DNA from: Apus apus
Taxonomy: Eukaryota; Chordata; Aves; Apodiformes; Apodidae
Direction: 5' to 3'
Assembly (NCBI RefSeq): GCF_020740795.1
Contig: NC_067295.1
Span: 4,030,501 to 4,094,500 of the forward strand
Length of the DNA stretch: 64,000 nucleotides
Shown here: in pieces, positions 1 through 13,447 of the stretch
Layout of the letters: the number at the start of each line of letters is the position of its first letter
Numbering within the stretch: position 1 is the stretch's first letter
Position numbers and translations under genes: made by a program
The notes under the pieces: generated by a model
Told to the model about the DNA's origin: nothing
The model's input: only the letters and a program-made list of their open reading frames with translations
Database searches by the model: none

Positions 1-3000
1 CATGAAAACAAGTCTATTGATTTTTTTTTTTTTTATATACAAATACATGATTTACAGAAATGAAACAGTTGCTGAATTTAACTGAAGGTCATTCTTCCTC
101 AACAAAATAATAATCATGTAAGAGTTTCATGGCTGAATCAATTCAGTTTCTGTTAGTAAAAGATTACCATTATGGAGTGATCTTTGATGAAATTAAGGGC
201 GTTATTTTTCTTTTTAAAGATAGGATTAAAAAACCCCAACCATTAAGAGTAGCTTATAGATAGTTTGGGTCTTGGACAAAGTTTGCATTAGCTAAATTAA
301 AAGATAAAAATAGGAGCTCTGTAGCCTTCAGAAATGTTGACTGTGACACCAAAGTCTTGTTTATGCCTGAGTGACATGTTTGTTTGGGGTGGATGGAATG
401 TGAGTTGAAAGAGGTTCATGCATGTTGGCACCTTACTTTTCCATATGGTGTAAAACAACTCAGTGGATGTCACCTGCCTCCAGCCCCTTCCACCTTCCCA
501 CTGCTCCACCAGCAGACCTGTCCCCATCCTGTCCCTGCTCAGCACCTGAGCTTTGCTGGTATGCAGAGCTGGGAACCAGTCCCAGGTGGGACCCTGTGGT
601 CAGCAGTGCCACAACCCAGCTGGGGGGATTTTGGCCACGGGTGTCCTGTCCAGGTAGTGCCAGTTCAGTGCCTCACCTGGCCAAGCACAGACCTGGGGCC
701 TGGAGCACACAGCCCAGAACCTGCTGGTTTTAGGGAGCTGCACACATGCCAAGAGCCTTGCTGGGGTGGAATGGGGTGACCAGCCCAGGCAGTGGGGGAC
801 CAGGGCTTGTAGCTTCTTGTTGTGCTGGAGCCCATGGTTCCTTCAGCCCATTTAATTCCCAGCATCATGACCCTGGGCAATGGAGTCAAGCTTTGCTGGA
901 GGCACCCAACATTAGGATGGGAGCAACTGGTTAAACCCAATTCTTTCTGTCACATTCAGCCAGAAGTTTCTTTCCCTCATAGCTTCTTTCCATTAGATGT
1001 TTGCTTGGAAACCTGGCTGCCAGCAGCCTGTTCCATTTGGATGTGCCTATTTGGAGCCTCAGCACGTTCACCGATCCTTGGTCATGTTGCTACAGCCACT
1101 TGATGCCACAGAGACCATCCCTGCCTCGTGAGCTACAATGCAAGAACTTATTGCTAAATGTCCATCATGATAATTTGGTCTTTTCCTTTCCCCCCCCCCC
1201 GTATCCTGGCTGTAATAAATTGGAGTGATACTATCTCAGGCTTCCTCTGTGCTTCTCCTGGAGCTTCTAGCTAAAATTCAGCATTAGCAAAATGTGCCTC
1301 TGGAATAAGACCTCATAAAATATTGTTAGGATTGCTAGGCAACCCAGAGGCAGGTTAGGAGCTGAGAGGAGCCTAAGTGGGTGTACAGAGCCTGTGCTGG
1401 GGTCTCAGATGAAAAAGAGAGAGTATTATTTGTGTCTCCGTGCTAGCAACACTTTGCCTCTGGTTTTCTTTTGGGAAGAGGTTGAGATATACAACTTCTA
1501 CATGCACAGGGGTACAGACCAGGGTAATCATTGGTGTGGTGACCTCTCACCTCAGATTAATCAGCTGGTTGAGAAATGTGTCTATGCAGGGCTTTTCAGT
1601 AGCAATAAAAGTAAAAGGAAGTTTTTCTGGTCATGACAATACCCAGATTCCAGCTGCCTGCATCTTCCAAGGGCTCCTTTGGTGAGAAAGAGGGGCCATG
1701 CTCAAAAATAACTGGTTTTATGTGGCAACCAAGGTGTTTCCTCAACCCGTTCTGCACCCTGCAGTGGTACTTGGAACAAACCGACTCTGGAAGGAAAGGA
1801 AACCAAAAAGCACACAAGGTATTGGCAGGGTCTGACTCCAGTAACAAGCTGTTTACAGATACACGGACAAGAATAAGGGGTAACTTGAACTGGGCGTGCA
1901 AGAACAAGGGGAGGAATTACTGTAGGTGTAAACAGGGAAGGTTTACTGCTGATTTCATTATCTAAGATGCAAAAGTGAGTTTCCAGTGCATGTCTTTGTG
2001 TCTTCAGCTCCAGAGCAGGAGCTGAAGTGCACAGGAATCCACAGCCCATGCCTCCAGGAACATCTTGGCTTGCCCAAAGGGTTTTAGCCAAGCAGGCTCC
2101 AGTCCTTCCCTGGGCAAGCCTCCTGCTTTGCTTCCACCCCCAGCCAAACCCCCGTGCCGTATGCTTTCTTAGTGGAAAACCTGACAAAAATACCCCCACT
2201 TTGGCAGCAAACACAGCACCCACACACAGGCTGAAGCTGCCTGTGAGACTCTGGCTTTTGCTCCAGCCATCCAGCAAAGCCAAATCCCAATGGCAGGTCC
2301 TGTGGGAGGTGGATATGTCTCCATGGAGGAAACCTGCACGAGCCAGAGGCTGGCCCCAAAGCCAAGCTGAGTGTGCAATTTGTTTTCCAGTGCTTGATTC
2401 AGCTTATTATTTTCCGTTAAAGCATCTAGTGGCCAACTGACTAATGCATCCATCTGCACCAGCCCGTCCAGCTCCTCCACACCAAGGGCTGCTCTCACCA
2501 ACCCATTCCAGAGGTCACAAGTGGCTCCCCCTCAATCTCCAGCACTCTTGAGTGGCTGAAATCCCCTATTTGGACACTAGCAGAGTTCACCTTGCCTTTT
2601 TCCTGTAGAGCTTTGTCTGCTCTGTGCTCAGACTGGGAGTAGCTACTCTTGTAAGACATTCCATCAGCTGAAGTGGGGGTCACTAAAAATTAACAGTGAG
2701 AGCAGGAGCTGGTGATTTTGGCCCATCCTTTGCCAATGAAATAATTTCCCAAGCATCCAGCACTCCTAGAAATTCCCATGCAACACAGAAAGGGACATAA
2801 GCTAGACATGCATTTCCCCAGAGCATTAATGAATATTACCATGAGGCTGTTGTTGGGATCACACATCCCGTGGGACCTTTCTGTTGGAAGCTGCTCTTGA
2901 AAAACAGAGAACTGGTGGGAACAAACCTCAGATTTCTGCAGTATTATGAGGTTTCTTAGGTAACTACATATGGTATGTACATGATGTAACTACAACTTTA

Positions 3001-6000
3001 ATTTCTCATGTCCCTTTCCAGCTACATTTAGGTCAAGGAAGTTGTCTGTGAGGAATTTATCCATTTCTGGTAGTGAATGGATAGATTTTTCTACTCTAGT
3101 AGCATCACAGGTCTCATGATGCATATTTCAACACCTAAAGGCCCAGACCAAAGCACTTGACACTGCCATCCTGTTCCTCTGCCCCTCCTGCCTAAGGATG
3201 TTGAGGGGTGCCAAGGAGCACCTCCATGTCCTTCTGCAATTTCAAAGAGCTGTTTGAGAGGCTTTCTCTTAGTTTTCTCAGCAAATCTCCCTTTTCAGAC
3301 TGCACCAGAGATGAGCTGGTCTTCAACATTATTTTAGCAGTTATTTTAATAAAAAATGTGGCAGCTGGCAGTGTGAGAGGGATGGGAGCCAGGCACCTTA
3401 AGAAATGATAATTACAGACTTGGAGCAGTGCTAAGAGTTAACAAAGGGACATTTAATCCAATTCTCAACTTCTATTTCAGGTTCCTTTTAACTTTCCAAA
3501 TTAAAAAAAAAAAAAAGGAAGAAGGGAGGGGAAAAAAAAACACATCTCCATCACAGAGCAATTTCTTAAGCTTGTTTGCAGCCCAAAGGTGAATTTTTGT
3601 GCTTGTGAGGAGTTTGAAGAAAATCCATTCAGCTGTTTTGGAGGTGTCAGAGCATGAAAGCAACATCTGGTTTGAAAAATCAAAAAATAAAAGAAATTCC
3701 CTTCGCTCATCAGAGTCAAAATGGGTTTTGGTTTCAAGCCTCTGATCTAGTGTATCTTGAGCTGTCCCCTGGAGAGAGCTGGTCATTTCTGGAATGATTT
3801 GGAGGGAATGAAAGTCTGTTGCAAACCCCCAAAAATGAGGGATGCCCAGACAGGAGGACGGGTGGGACTCCCTGCCCAAGCTGCTCCGCTCCCGTGCAGT
3901 CCAACACACCATGAACCAGGGTCCCTAAATTGCCAGTTTAATTCATGGCACTCAGGTTTCTCGCAGGCTGCTCCTTCGGTTTGGGTTTTTTTTTCTTGCC
4001 TTCTGGTGTGATTTTTTGCAGCCCTGTTTGCTGTGCGCGGCGCTGCGCTATAGGTGGCACTGCAGGATGGAAATTGCAGATCCCTTCTCTCTTTCAATAC
4101 CAGCCCCGGGCTGCGGGGAGTCCCGCAGCCTGTCCCTTGTCAGATCACTGCGTTCTGCAGATCTGCCTGCAAATCCCACTCCCCCTCCCTTTCCCCCCCC
4201 CCCCCCCCCTACACGTGACCCGCAGAATTTACAGCGGGCAAAAGCGACAAGGAAGCTCTCTGCAAAATATCTGCTGCTCCTAGGAAAAGAAATGCCCCAA
4301 ACCCACTGGCAAGTGTGGCCGTGATGTTGCAACACAGGAATATTTTGCATTTCAAAGGGAGCAGGCAGCTGATTTCGCTGTACCCTTCTCAGTGCAAGAT
4401 CACATCTCTGAAAAGACTCAGCTCCTGCTGGAGTTCTGCTGCTTTAAATGGAAATGTGCAGCTCCTCAACGTCCCATTGCTATTTATAAGGACATTAAAA
4501 TCTACCCAAATGTGACCATTTGCAGCAAATGTTGCCCATTTTGTTCCCCCTTTACACAGTTGCCTGGAGTTCTGAGACTAAAAGGAAGAAAAGAAGCAAA
4601 ATCCAGCTCAGTTTTGCAACAGGAGAAGGGCTGCTGGCAGGAATGGGGATGCTACTGAGGAGATCATGAGGGGGAAGTGAAGAATATCACGAACAATTAC
4701 AGCAAGATGCTTTTGAAAAATCCCTCCAGGTACCCAGCTGCATCTGTTGATGCTTAAACACCTTCAGAAATCTGGCCACCAGCCCACTGCTCAAGATGTT
4801 AAAAATAAATAAATAATCAGAGACAAGTAAAAGGCATAAGAAAGACAAATTCCTTTTGTCATTGGCTAGATGAAAGGAAAAACCCCCAACTTTTTAAAAG
4901 ATCAGGGTGGAGACAACTGCAAACAATTAATTCTTTGGCAGTTGTCCTTCATTTCCTTTGGAAAATGGAGCTGGATCAGGATTAGGTACCTGCAGACTTT
5001 TTTGTTTCACCTTCAAAGAAGGGTCTGAGGAAGAGGTCCCCTCCATCTGCACTGTCCTGGGGTGGGATGGATGAACTGGTGTGGTCCTCTCTGACAAGGA
5101 GAGATGCAGCACTTTTATCTTACAGGATTTTAATGTGATCTTACACATCAAGAGGATTCAAATGACAAGAATGAATGGCAGTAGCCAACCTTGTGGCTTG
5201 ATATTCTGATGAAATGAAGCCCTGGCACATCCATCACACTGTCTGCTGTCAAGAGAACTCCCATATCTGGAAGATAAAGTTTGTTTCTCTTTTACAGTGT
5301 TAAGAAAAAAAAAAAAAAAGAAAAAGAGGGGGAGGAAAAAAAGCATCTGTCCTCAAACCTAACTACTACATAAATGTGACTTTGAGATAAGACACAGCCT
5401 GATGCACAGGATCTATGGTTCAGCTCCAAAGAGGGAGGGCACAGTGGCACATCTGAAGGCACGAAGCCTGCACTGAGCAAGCACAGACCTGGGACTTTGC
5501 AGAGCACAGCAGGAGAGCCAAGCAGAAAGACTGAAGGAAGATTCATTTCTTGCCAGCAGCATATGCAGACTTCTTATGCCAGTCCCTGTGCATTCACCTT
5601 GGAGAAGCAGATGTGGATGTGAATGAGAGGGAGCAAGGTTTAAGTCCGAGTGTGCACAGAAGCACCACAGATATTTGGGAGGATATTTGCTAAACACAGG
5701 GGCTGGAGGATGCAGATGCTGGTGTTGCCCAGGCAACACTCACTTTTGCAAGGTGCCCCTTTGTCTCTCCTGGTTTTTAAGTGTGGTGTCTTGTTCCAAA
5801 ATGCAGATTCTCCAAGCTGTAAATAAGATTTTTTAATATCCTAATGCTCTTTCACAGTATGTTTTCAGAGCTTCAGCAGCACTGCCTGTGGCTTGGTAAC
5901 ACGGGGAAGTAAGAGCAGCTCCACAGCTGTAGCTTGCACAGGGTGGGAGGGGAGGTGTTTGCAGAGAAGCACAGGTAAGATGTGGTGCCTGGGGTGGCTG

Positions 6001-9000
6001 CACTGCCTGCCCTGCTGAGCAAAGACGCTGGCTGAGAGCAGGATCCAGGGTCAGGACAAGCCTTTACAAAAAGCCTTGAGTTCATCCCGCATAAAGTTTT
6101 ATTTCAGCTTTCAGAGCCCTTGAAGAAGTTGCAGACCATGTTGCTGCTGGTGTTCCTCAAGGCTTTGTGCCAAGAGCATAAGGTTTAGTGCTGCACTTTC
6201 TGTGGGCTATGTTTGTGTGCAATAACCAGCCTTTGCCCCCCCAGACAGCTTTGATACTTCAAGGTTGACACCTCCCAGGAAGCACTGGGGACAGCCAGTG
6301 TTTGCCCACCGTGTCTCATTTCCCAGGATGTAGCACCATGGTTGGCACTAATTATAAGACACTGATCCCATTATTACTGAGCAAAATTACCAAGTGCTGG
6401 TAAGAGCACAACAAAAACCATTGGAGTGGTAAACTTGAAATGAGGTGGAAGTAATATCTGCTGCATACAGGAGACCCAGATTTGCTAATTGGACATTGCT
6501 GAGGTCAATAAAGTGCAACGAGGAAAGGAAGACAGCATGAGTGGGATGAAATTGCTCTTCCTGATGAAGGAGCAGGCAGGTGACACACAGGATGAATTGT
6601 CTCCCTGCCAGGAAAGAGGACTCAAAGGCAGGGAGAGAGGAATTGCAGCAAGCAAGAAACCTCTTCCTGAGCATGGGGATGGAACAGGATTCAGTGGGGC
6701 AGCCACTGGGGCAGCAGAGAGATGCATTTGCGTTTGAAGGAGTGGGGCAGGAGGAATGCAGAGCGAAGGCTAGAGCTGTGCTTCCTGGTGTAAAGCCTCA
6801 GAAAGTCCCCTTCACCCTGGCCCAGGGGGCTGCCACAGTCCCCACGAGTCCAAGAGCCCCTGCAGGAATGTGACCTGCCCCAGGTGTGGGGCAGAGCAGG
6901 CAGCAGCCAACTTCTTTTGGTGGTTACGTAGCATTTCGTCGCCCTATTTTGCTGCCTTCCTTTTGATGCAACGAGCTGTGGGGAATAGGGCTCAGTGGGA
7001 GATTGCTTACGTGGTTTCTAACCCATTAATTTCTTTTATTGGCTGTTGCCTCAATACAAAAAAGGAGAAAAAAAAAAAAGGAAAAGAAGTTCAAGGTGTG
7101 AAGAATTCATCTGGCAGGAAAATATATAAAATGTTATTGGCACTGTCCCCCTGGGCTCCAACCTCAATCATCTCACCATGCTGTGCATTTTCCTTCTATT
7201 ATTACACATAATGACAGGGAAATTTTAGCTAGTCCTATGTAAAAAGCCAGCCTGCTTTCCTCCCCTCCCCAATGAGAACCATCCTGGCTTGAGCTCACAT
7301 CGCTTGGCATCTGATTTCAGCCTAGCAGGGTGTTTCAATACCAATAAACATCTTGTTTTCATGCGAAGAGCTGTTTCAGCTACATTCCTTCCCCTCTTTT
7401 GTGAGCATCCAAGGCTCCGTGTAAAACTTTTTATTGATCACATAAATAGCAGCTCTGCTTCCCTGCAGGCCCTGACTTCACAAAGTGTTTTGATATCTGA
7501 AGAGTGAAAGGTTCAATAGAAAACAAATTCCTTTGGCTTTCCGGGATTCTGAACCTGGGGCTGCTGGTTTCTCCCCTTCTTGACAGATTGTGGTCCAGGG
7601 AGGAGAGTGGGGGAGCAGGGAGATGAATTTTTGGCTTTTCCCAGGTGCGTTTAAGAAGGTTTGCACACGGGTGGACAGAGAGTCTGCAACAAAGGCAGAA
7701 GCGAAGCCACTGTGCACAGAGCTGAGAGGCAATCATTGGAGATTTAATTGGTCTGAAAGCCTCCTGAAATGCTAAGGAGAGACCTGAACCACACAGATTT
7801 GAGCAGGAAGCCTCCCAGGCTGGAGAGCACAGGAGGCTGTACTGATTACAGCAGCACCACTGTCGTGCCTAAGAGTTCACCAAGGATGGGATGCTCTGGC
7901 CCCACTGGTGAGAAGCAGCACCCTTCATCCCTGGAGAAGCTGCCCTGAGCCACCACATCTCACAAGCACAGATCAAGACCTCTGCTGAGACATGACTAAG
8001 GATGACTGTTAAATCCCCAGCCTGAAACCCAGATGAGATCCTTCTCGTCCGTTTCCTGGCTGTCAGACCTATTGCACCATCACTTTTTGTGCAAACGAAT
8101 GAGAGCAAACACAAAATCTTCTCAGCTGCAGCCATGCAGAGCTCACCAGGAAGAAGATTAATGGGAGCTACCAGGAAGCCTCATCAGTCCTTGTTCAGGA
8201 ATCAGAAATCCCAACTGAAACCTGCCGTGACTCACTGCTACTTGCTGGCACACATTCAACCTCGTTTGGATAACAAAGAGCAGATCCTGTTCTGAGCTCA
8301 GGTATAAAACCTGTGTGACTGTGTGTTTGTCACAGCAGGCTAAATGGGCACTAAGAACTTTGCTGACCTTGCTGCTTGCAGATGGCATTGCGTGACAGCC
8401 CTGGAGCTGATGGGGTGGTGGCTTTTGGAAGAGATATGATGGCAGAGGCAACACCCGAAGCCCTCTGTGGCTGAAGTGGCCCAGCCCAGCCTGGTGCTGA
8501 ACCACCAACAGATGCCCCAGATCTGAGTAGCCCTGGGGTAAAATACAGCTGCCATCCTCCATCTGAAGGTCTGGCTTGCAATGGCAGCAATGCAGGGCAC
8601 AAGAGAGCGATGGTGAGTTCCCCATGAAGTGGATGGGACAAAGCATCCATCACAGGTATAAAGTCTCCCCTCATCTCAAATGCTCCACTCCCAGTTAAGG
8701 AGAGCAATTTGAATAGCAGCAATTACTTGAGACTGACATCTCTTTGAAGAAGGGAAGCTTTGAGGTATCTGTCTTCACCTCTTAGGGGCAAAGAATGGAC
8801 CCGTCTCTATCTCCTCAGGCCCTACCAGGTCCTCTGTGGGGACCTCTTGAATTGTCCTTGTTTATGGAGGAAAAAGATACAGAACCATTCACAGGCTGAA
8901 GCTTGATGGCCAAGCTCAGAACAAACACCTGTTTCACCTTGAGTACCTGCTCCTGAGCTCTCAAACTGCTTTTTAAAGCCTCACCTGCAGGACCTGATAA

Positions 9001-11800
9001 TGGTGGGCTACAGGTTGTTCTGTTTTGCTCTGCATTAGTAGTTTTTGAGGTTTCAATAGTTTTTCTTACAGGGAAAATACACTCACAAAGGCAAAGGTGA
9101 AACCTGTTTCCACACTAATGTTTTCCTTCCTCATACAACTTTATTTGTAGGCTGCTGATAATGAGAACTACACTATTATTGATTTTTTTTTTTTTTTAAA
9201 CATATATAACTTTGTGTAACATCATAGATACTGTGGACTTTGGAACAAGATAAGAAGAGGTAATCACATTGGCATGCTCTCCAGCCCTTTAATTAATCTG
9301 ATCAGCAAACTCCAGGTGTAGTCCTAGAGCAGACTGACTACCTCCCCTGAATGTTCTCCTTTTCTACAAAAATGTACAGGTACTTAAGGTAAATCAGCAT
9401 CTCCCAGGGATCTAACTTCTGATGCAATATTTTTATAGCAGAAAGGAGAACTGTCGTGGCCCTACTTCTCTGAGACCAATTGCTGCACAGCTCTGTGGAA
9501 TGGGCTGGAAAATAGAGAAATATTGGCTTAACTTCTGCTAAAATACTGAACTGTTTCCCTTTCTCAGCACAACCTTAAGATGGAGCAAACCACTTAAGCT
9601 GTAAGAGTGTACCACAGAGAGAGAATAATAGAAATCAGAAAATGAGAGGGTTATGGTCCAGTTTCCCAGTGACCTGATTTAGGGCAAAATCTTTTCTTTG
9701 GAAGAGCTCATCCCTGTGCCTTGATCCTGGGGTTTGCACAAGACACTGAGTCCCCACATCCTGCCATCGTCTCCTGGGGAGGGTGCAGGGAGCGTGAGGG
9801 GGTTGAGCTAAGCTGGTGTCCTGGGCTGGGATCTGATGCCTTCCTCCTCACCTTTTGCTCCAGTGAAATCAATGGGATTGAATGAGCACAAATGAGACAG
9901 GAGCTGGCTCCTTCACTGCTGTGGTAAGTCAGCGTGGAAGCTGGCCTCGATACATCTGTCTAAAGCTCCACGTTGAATCTCAGCTGACAGCTCCAATAAT
10001 GATAATAGATATGGCCAAAGCCAGTCCATATTTTCTTTGGGGGAGGCCACGTTCCCCCTCCCTGCTGGCAGACAGGCTAACTGTGCTGCCAGCTCTCCTC
10101 CCTTGGGCCTTCTGAGGGTTTGATAAGCAAACTGTGCTCTTCACACTGCCAAAAGCCAAAGGGGTGACAAAGGGTGACCCAGCTGCCCCACACAGTTAAC
10201 CCAAGCCCTTACTGGTGTTTCTGCAGGAATCCCTCCAAGATCAGAGCCTTGCTAGCACTCAGGGACATCCCAGGCTTCACCCTTAATTTAATCTGAAGCT
10301 TCCCTGACATAACAAAAGAAATGGTACCGCTGGGATGCCACAAATGCATCCCACAAAACTCTGCTCTAGGAGGAAGCTGCTGCTGCAGGTCCAGCCAAGT
10401 CCCAGTTTGCAGAGTCAAGATCAGAAGTGCCAAGGCCACAGTGTGAGTACGAGGGCAAAGTGTGAGCACAGCTACGTCTGAACACACAAAGCCAGCCTAA
10501 GTTAACCCAAAACTCAGTAAGATAAATTCAAGCATGAAAGGTCTCATAAAAATAAAATAGCACAGGAGAGTTAAAGTACCTGGAATTCATTATGGCCTTA
10601 ACCACACACACATGCTGAAAATCCTTTTTGACATTTTGGCCCTGCAGCCAGCTAGGCCAAGTTAACTGTGCCTGAACAATGCAGCCCCCAGGGATGTGTT
10701 AGCAGGGCTCAGAGTTTAGCAGGGCTCAGGTTTTACCCCATCTCACAGCTGCTGCTGAGCTGGGCTCTGCAGGGGATGTGTCACTACACAAGCTGGGTCA
10801 GGTAGCAATGGAGTAGCTCAGGGATGTGTATAAAATCAAGGGAGATGAACCCTAAAGGAGAGGGCACCCCGTGTGTTTTGGGAGCTATGTCAGCAGGGAA
10901 TAAATTGGGCTGCCTGCACTAAGTGATGCTTCAGGGAGGCATGAAGCAGGGAAGCAGCAGGGGCACGTGGGGCTGCCCCTGCACGGGGTCTGTGGCATGT
11001 TCTGTCTTCCCTGTGGTTATGCTGGTGACTGTGAGCTCTCCAGAGCATCATCAAGTTTTATGGCGTGTACCCATTATTAGTGCTTCACAAGTAAATAATG
11101 TCATATTTCACTGTTTATTGCTGAAAATGCACAGTAAAAGGCTAAAGCCTGAAAAGTGCAGAAAATAATTTACGTGGGAGGAATGAATTTCCCATCATGT
11201 CAAACCGCTGCCAGAATTTATCACAGTGCCCTTCAATTTGGGTCTCTGTCCAACATTTTAAAGGTCTGTCTTTGTCATACATTTAGGCTCAGGGAAGCTG
11301 AAGGTTACTGGGAAGAGTGGGAATTGCTGCTGGCACTGGAGTGACAGAAGGAAGGATGTGGTGGGGGTTCCAAAGAGCCCTTCTTTCAGCTAACAGGGAA
11401 AATTAATGGCACAGTGGAATCATCCTGGTGAAGGGATGAAATGGCAGGAGGTTCAGAATCGGCTTCAAGAGCTGCTGAATTTCATGTTATTCCTGCAATT
11501 CTTGAAATACATAAATCAGCATGGAGGTGGACAGGGGCCACCCGCTGAGCTGTTTTTGTAATGGTGAATATCTCTGAATTAGGGTCTGATTCTCAGTCTT
11601 CACTCAGATACTCAGCACCAGTAACTCAGGTCACAGATGAAATGGTTTCTCAGGTGTATAAAGATCACAGGATGAGGCCATGAAACTTCAGAAAAAAAGG
11701 TTTTGAGGCCGCTTTCCTTACCACCAGTTTTTCCTTGAGAACATGCTGGGCAGGAGCATCAACCTAAGGGAATAATTGTGTTTCAAAGCTACTATTTCTG
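1..11800. other. Intergenic stretch with no supported gene
   Basis: I see no exon series, recognisable domain or RNA gene here. Open frames are short, overlap on both strands and resemble nothing I know. Visible structure is limited to homopolymer tracts: T run near 25-38, C runs at 1190-1200 and 4193-4209, A-rich tracts near 3500-3540, 5306-5340 and 7069-7085, and a T run near 9182-9197. There is also a small CpG-containing patch at about 4020-4140. Distal regulatory elements of the neighbouring P450 genes could lie here, but nothing in the sequence shows it. Confidence 0.6.
4193..4209. repeat. Poly-C tract
   Basis: Seventeen consecutive C residues inside a pyrimidine-rich stretch. A shorter run of eleven C lies at 1190-1200. 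Confidence 0.9.
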
Positions 11801-11828
11801 TCCTTGCCATTTATATGTGTCTTGTCAG

Positions 11829-12007
11829 ATTTGCACCTGAATCCACCTCCAAGGCATCGGTACCAGCCAGTGTGGAACCACAGCCGGGGCTCTCTGATGA
11901 CAGCACACCAAGCTATTTTCCAAAATACACTTCTCTCTAAATTAAAAGAGCAGCAGGAACAAGCTACAAAGCTGGAGGCAGCACAAGAGTCCTTGCTGAG
12001 GAGATAA
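11829..12007 (+). other. Possible orphan coding exon (doubtful)
   Basis: An AG acceptor-like sequence ending at 11828 is followed by two competing open frames. One gives a Pro/Arg-rich start, then a Lys/Gln/Glu-rich, coiled-coil-like tail (SKLKEQQEQATKLE) and a TAA at 12005. The other gives a Ser/Pro-rich peptide ending in a stop near 11940. I recognise neither protein, and no partner exon was found in the window. Two plausible frames in one block weaken the case. The minus strand also carries an open frame of similar extent. Confidence 0.18.
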
Positions 12008-12540
12008 CCTCTGCACTCCTCAAAGTGCTGGAGACGTTTAGGGCTGGAGATGCCCTGATGTGCTAAGCCAAGTGTTTCTGCAAGGTGCTTCCTGCCAGGG
12101 AGGAGAGCTGGAACTAGAGGGGCATAAAATTGCACAGAAGCACAGAAAGCTCCGATAAAAGTCCCCTGGTTTGGAGAAACTAGATGTCTGGTTTCTAGGG
12201 ACTGGTGGAAACTTTTCCAGTGGGACACGTCTTCTCCCACAGCTCCGTTAAGGATTTCCAGGCTCAGCGATTTGAATCCCATTACATCGATTAGCAACTG
12301 GTTAAACATTCAGTCAGATAAACTGCACGGGCAAATCAAGCAGTGAGAGATGTTTTTACACACAAACCTGAGACCAGAACTTGTGACGTCCCAAAGGACT
12401 TAATCATACAAGTTCCTGAGTTCAGATAAGCCAGTTCCAGGGACTCTCTGACCTGGGTTCATGCTACTAGATTCTTAAAATTCATTTGCCCTCTCAGATT
12501 CATTTCCAACCTGCAACAGATATGATGGGATGACACAATT

Positions 12541-12561
12541 TTCTTTTTCTTTCTTTCTTTT
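12541..12561. repeat. Pyrimidine (CTTT)n microsatellite
   Basis: Short run of TTCTT/CTTT units in otherwise unremarkable intergenic DNA. Confidence 0.7.
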
Positions 12562-13078
12562 GGTGTTTGTTTTGTTTTAGTGGCTTTTTTGATGGCTTAC
12601 CTACATCTCGACACAAACGCATACTAAAAAACACTTCTCACAGAGTGATTCTTAAAAAACAGCTTGTAGAGCTGTGATGACCTAAATGCCCATGCATTTT
12701 TCTCACATTAGATAATTTGAGGGACTGGCTCTCAAAGTAATCCTATTTACTTGTAACAAAATGGAAAAAAAACTACTGAATGAAGACATGAGGTTATTCC
12801 TGCTTTAGGCACAATCTCATGCAGTGATTTGCATAACTAAAACCTGCTCTGGGTGTACAGTTTGATTTGTCACCTTTTGAAAACCCGTTGTTCCCAAAGA
12901 GCCAAGTGTGCTGACTTCACGGGGTTGTGACACACCAAAGCAGAAGTCTGTTCCAGCAGTGACGTGAGCAGACACTTCGTGGGATGACTTTACCAAAATT
13001 ATGGTGTAACAAAGCAGCAATCACACACAACTGCCCCATCTAGAAACCCCCGCTAAGCTTTTCAGGAAAGAACATAAT

Positions 13079-13447
13079 CAAAGAATGATTTGGGTTAGAA
13101 GGGCCCTTAGTGATCATCTAATTGCAACACCCCTGCATGGGCAGGGACACCTCCCACCAGACCGGGTTGCTCCAAGCCCCATCCAACCTGGCCTTGAACA
13201 CTTCCAGGGATGGAGCTTTCACAAGCTCCCTGAGAAACCTGTGCCAGTGTCTCATCACCCTCACACTAAAGAATTTCCTCCTGATGTCTAACCTAAATAT
13301 CCCCTCTTCCATTTCCCCTTGTCCTTTCACTACAAGCTCTTGTCAAAAGCCTCTCCCCAGCTTTCCTGCAGCCCCTTCAGGTTATGAAGTCTCCCTGGAG
13401 CCTTCTCTTCTTCAGGCTGAATAACCCCAACCCTCAGCCTGTGATGA
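13079..13447 (-). mobile_element. CR1 LINE 3' fragment, reverse orientation
   Basis: The plus strand reads as the reverse complement of a CR1 3' end. It starts with a degenerate AGAATGATTTGGGTTAGAAG, runs through the 'gatcatctaattgcaaca' block and the 'ccttgaacacttccagggatgg' block, and ends in 'cttctcttcttcaggctgaa'. These phrases are typical of avian CR1 copies. Only the 3' part is present, as is usual for 5'-truncated CR1 insertions. Substitutions in the terminal repeat suggest an old copy. Confidence 0.9.

Noticed and set aside
1702-2283. 193-codon open frame on the minus strand
   Set aside because: Low-complexity, Cys/Ser/Pro-rich translation with no recognisable domain, overlapped by plus-strand frames. 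Nothing suggests a real exon.
8158-8646. 162-codon open frame on the minus strand
   Set aside because: Composition typical of antisense GC-rich intergenic DNA, with other frames open alongside. No family match recognised.
11764-12309. 181-codon open frame on the minus strand
   Set aside because: No recognisable family or splice context. It overlaps the plus-strand exon-like block and looks like a shadow.
13079-13447. Open frames on both strands at 13.1-13.4 kb
   Set aside because: They are translations of a CR1 3' end, which is non-coding repeat sequence.
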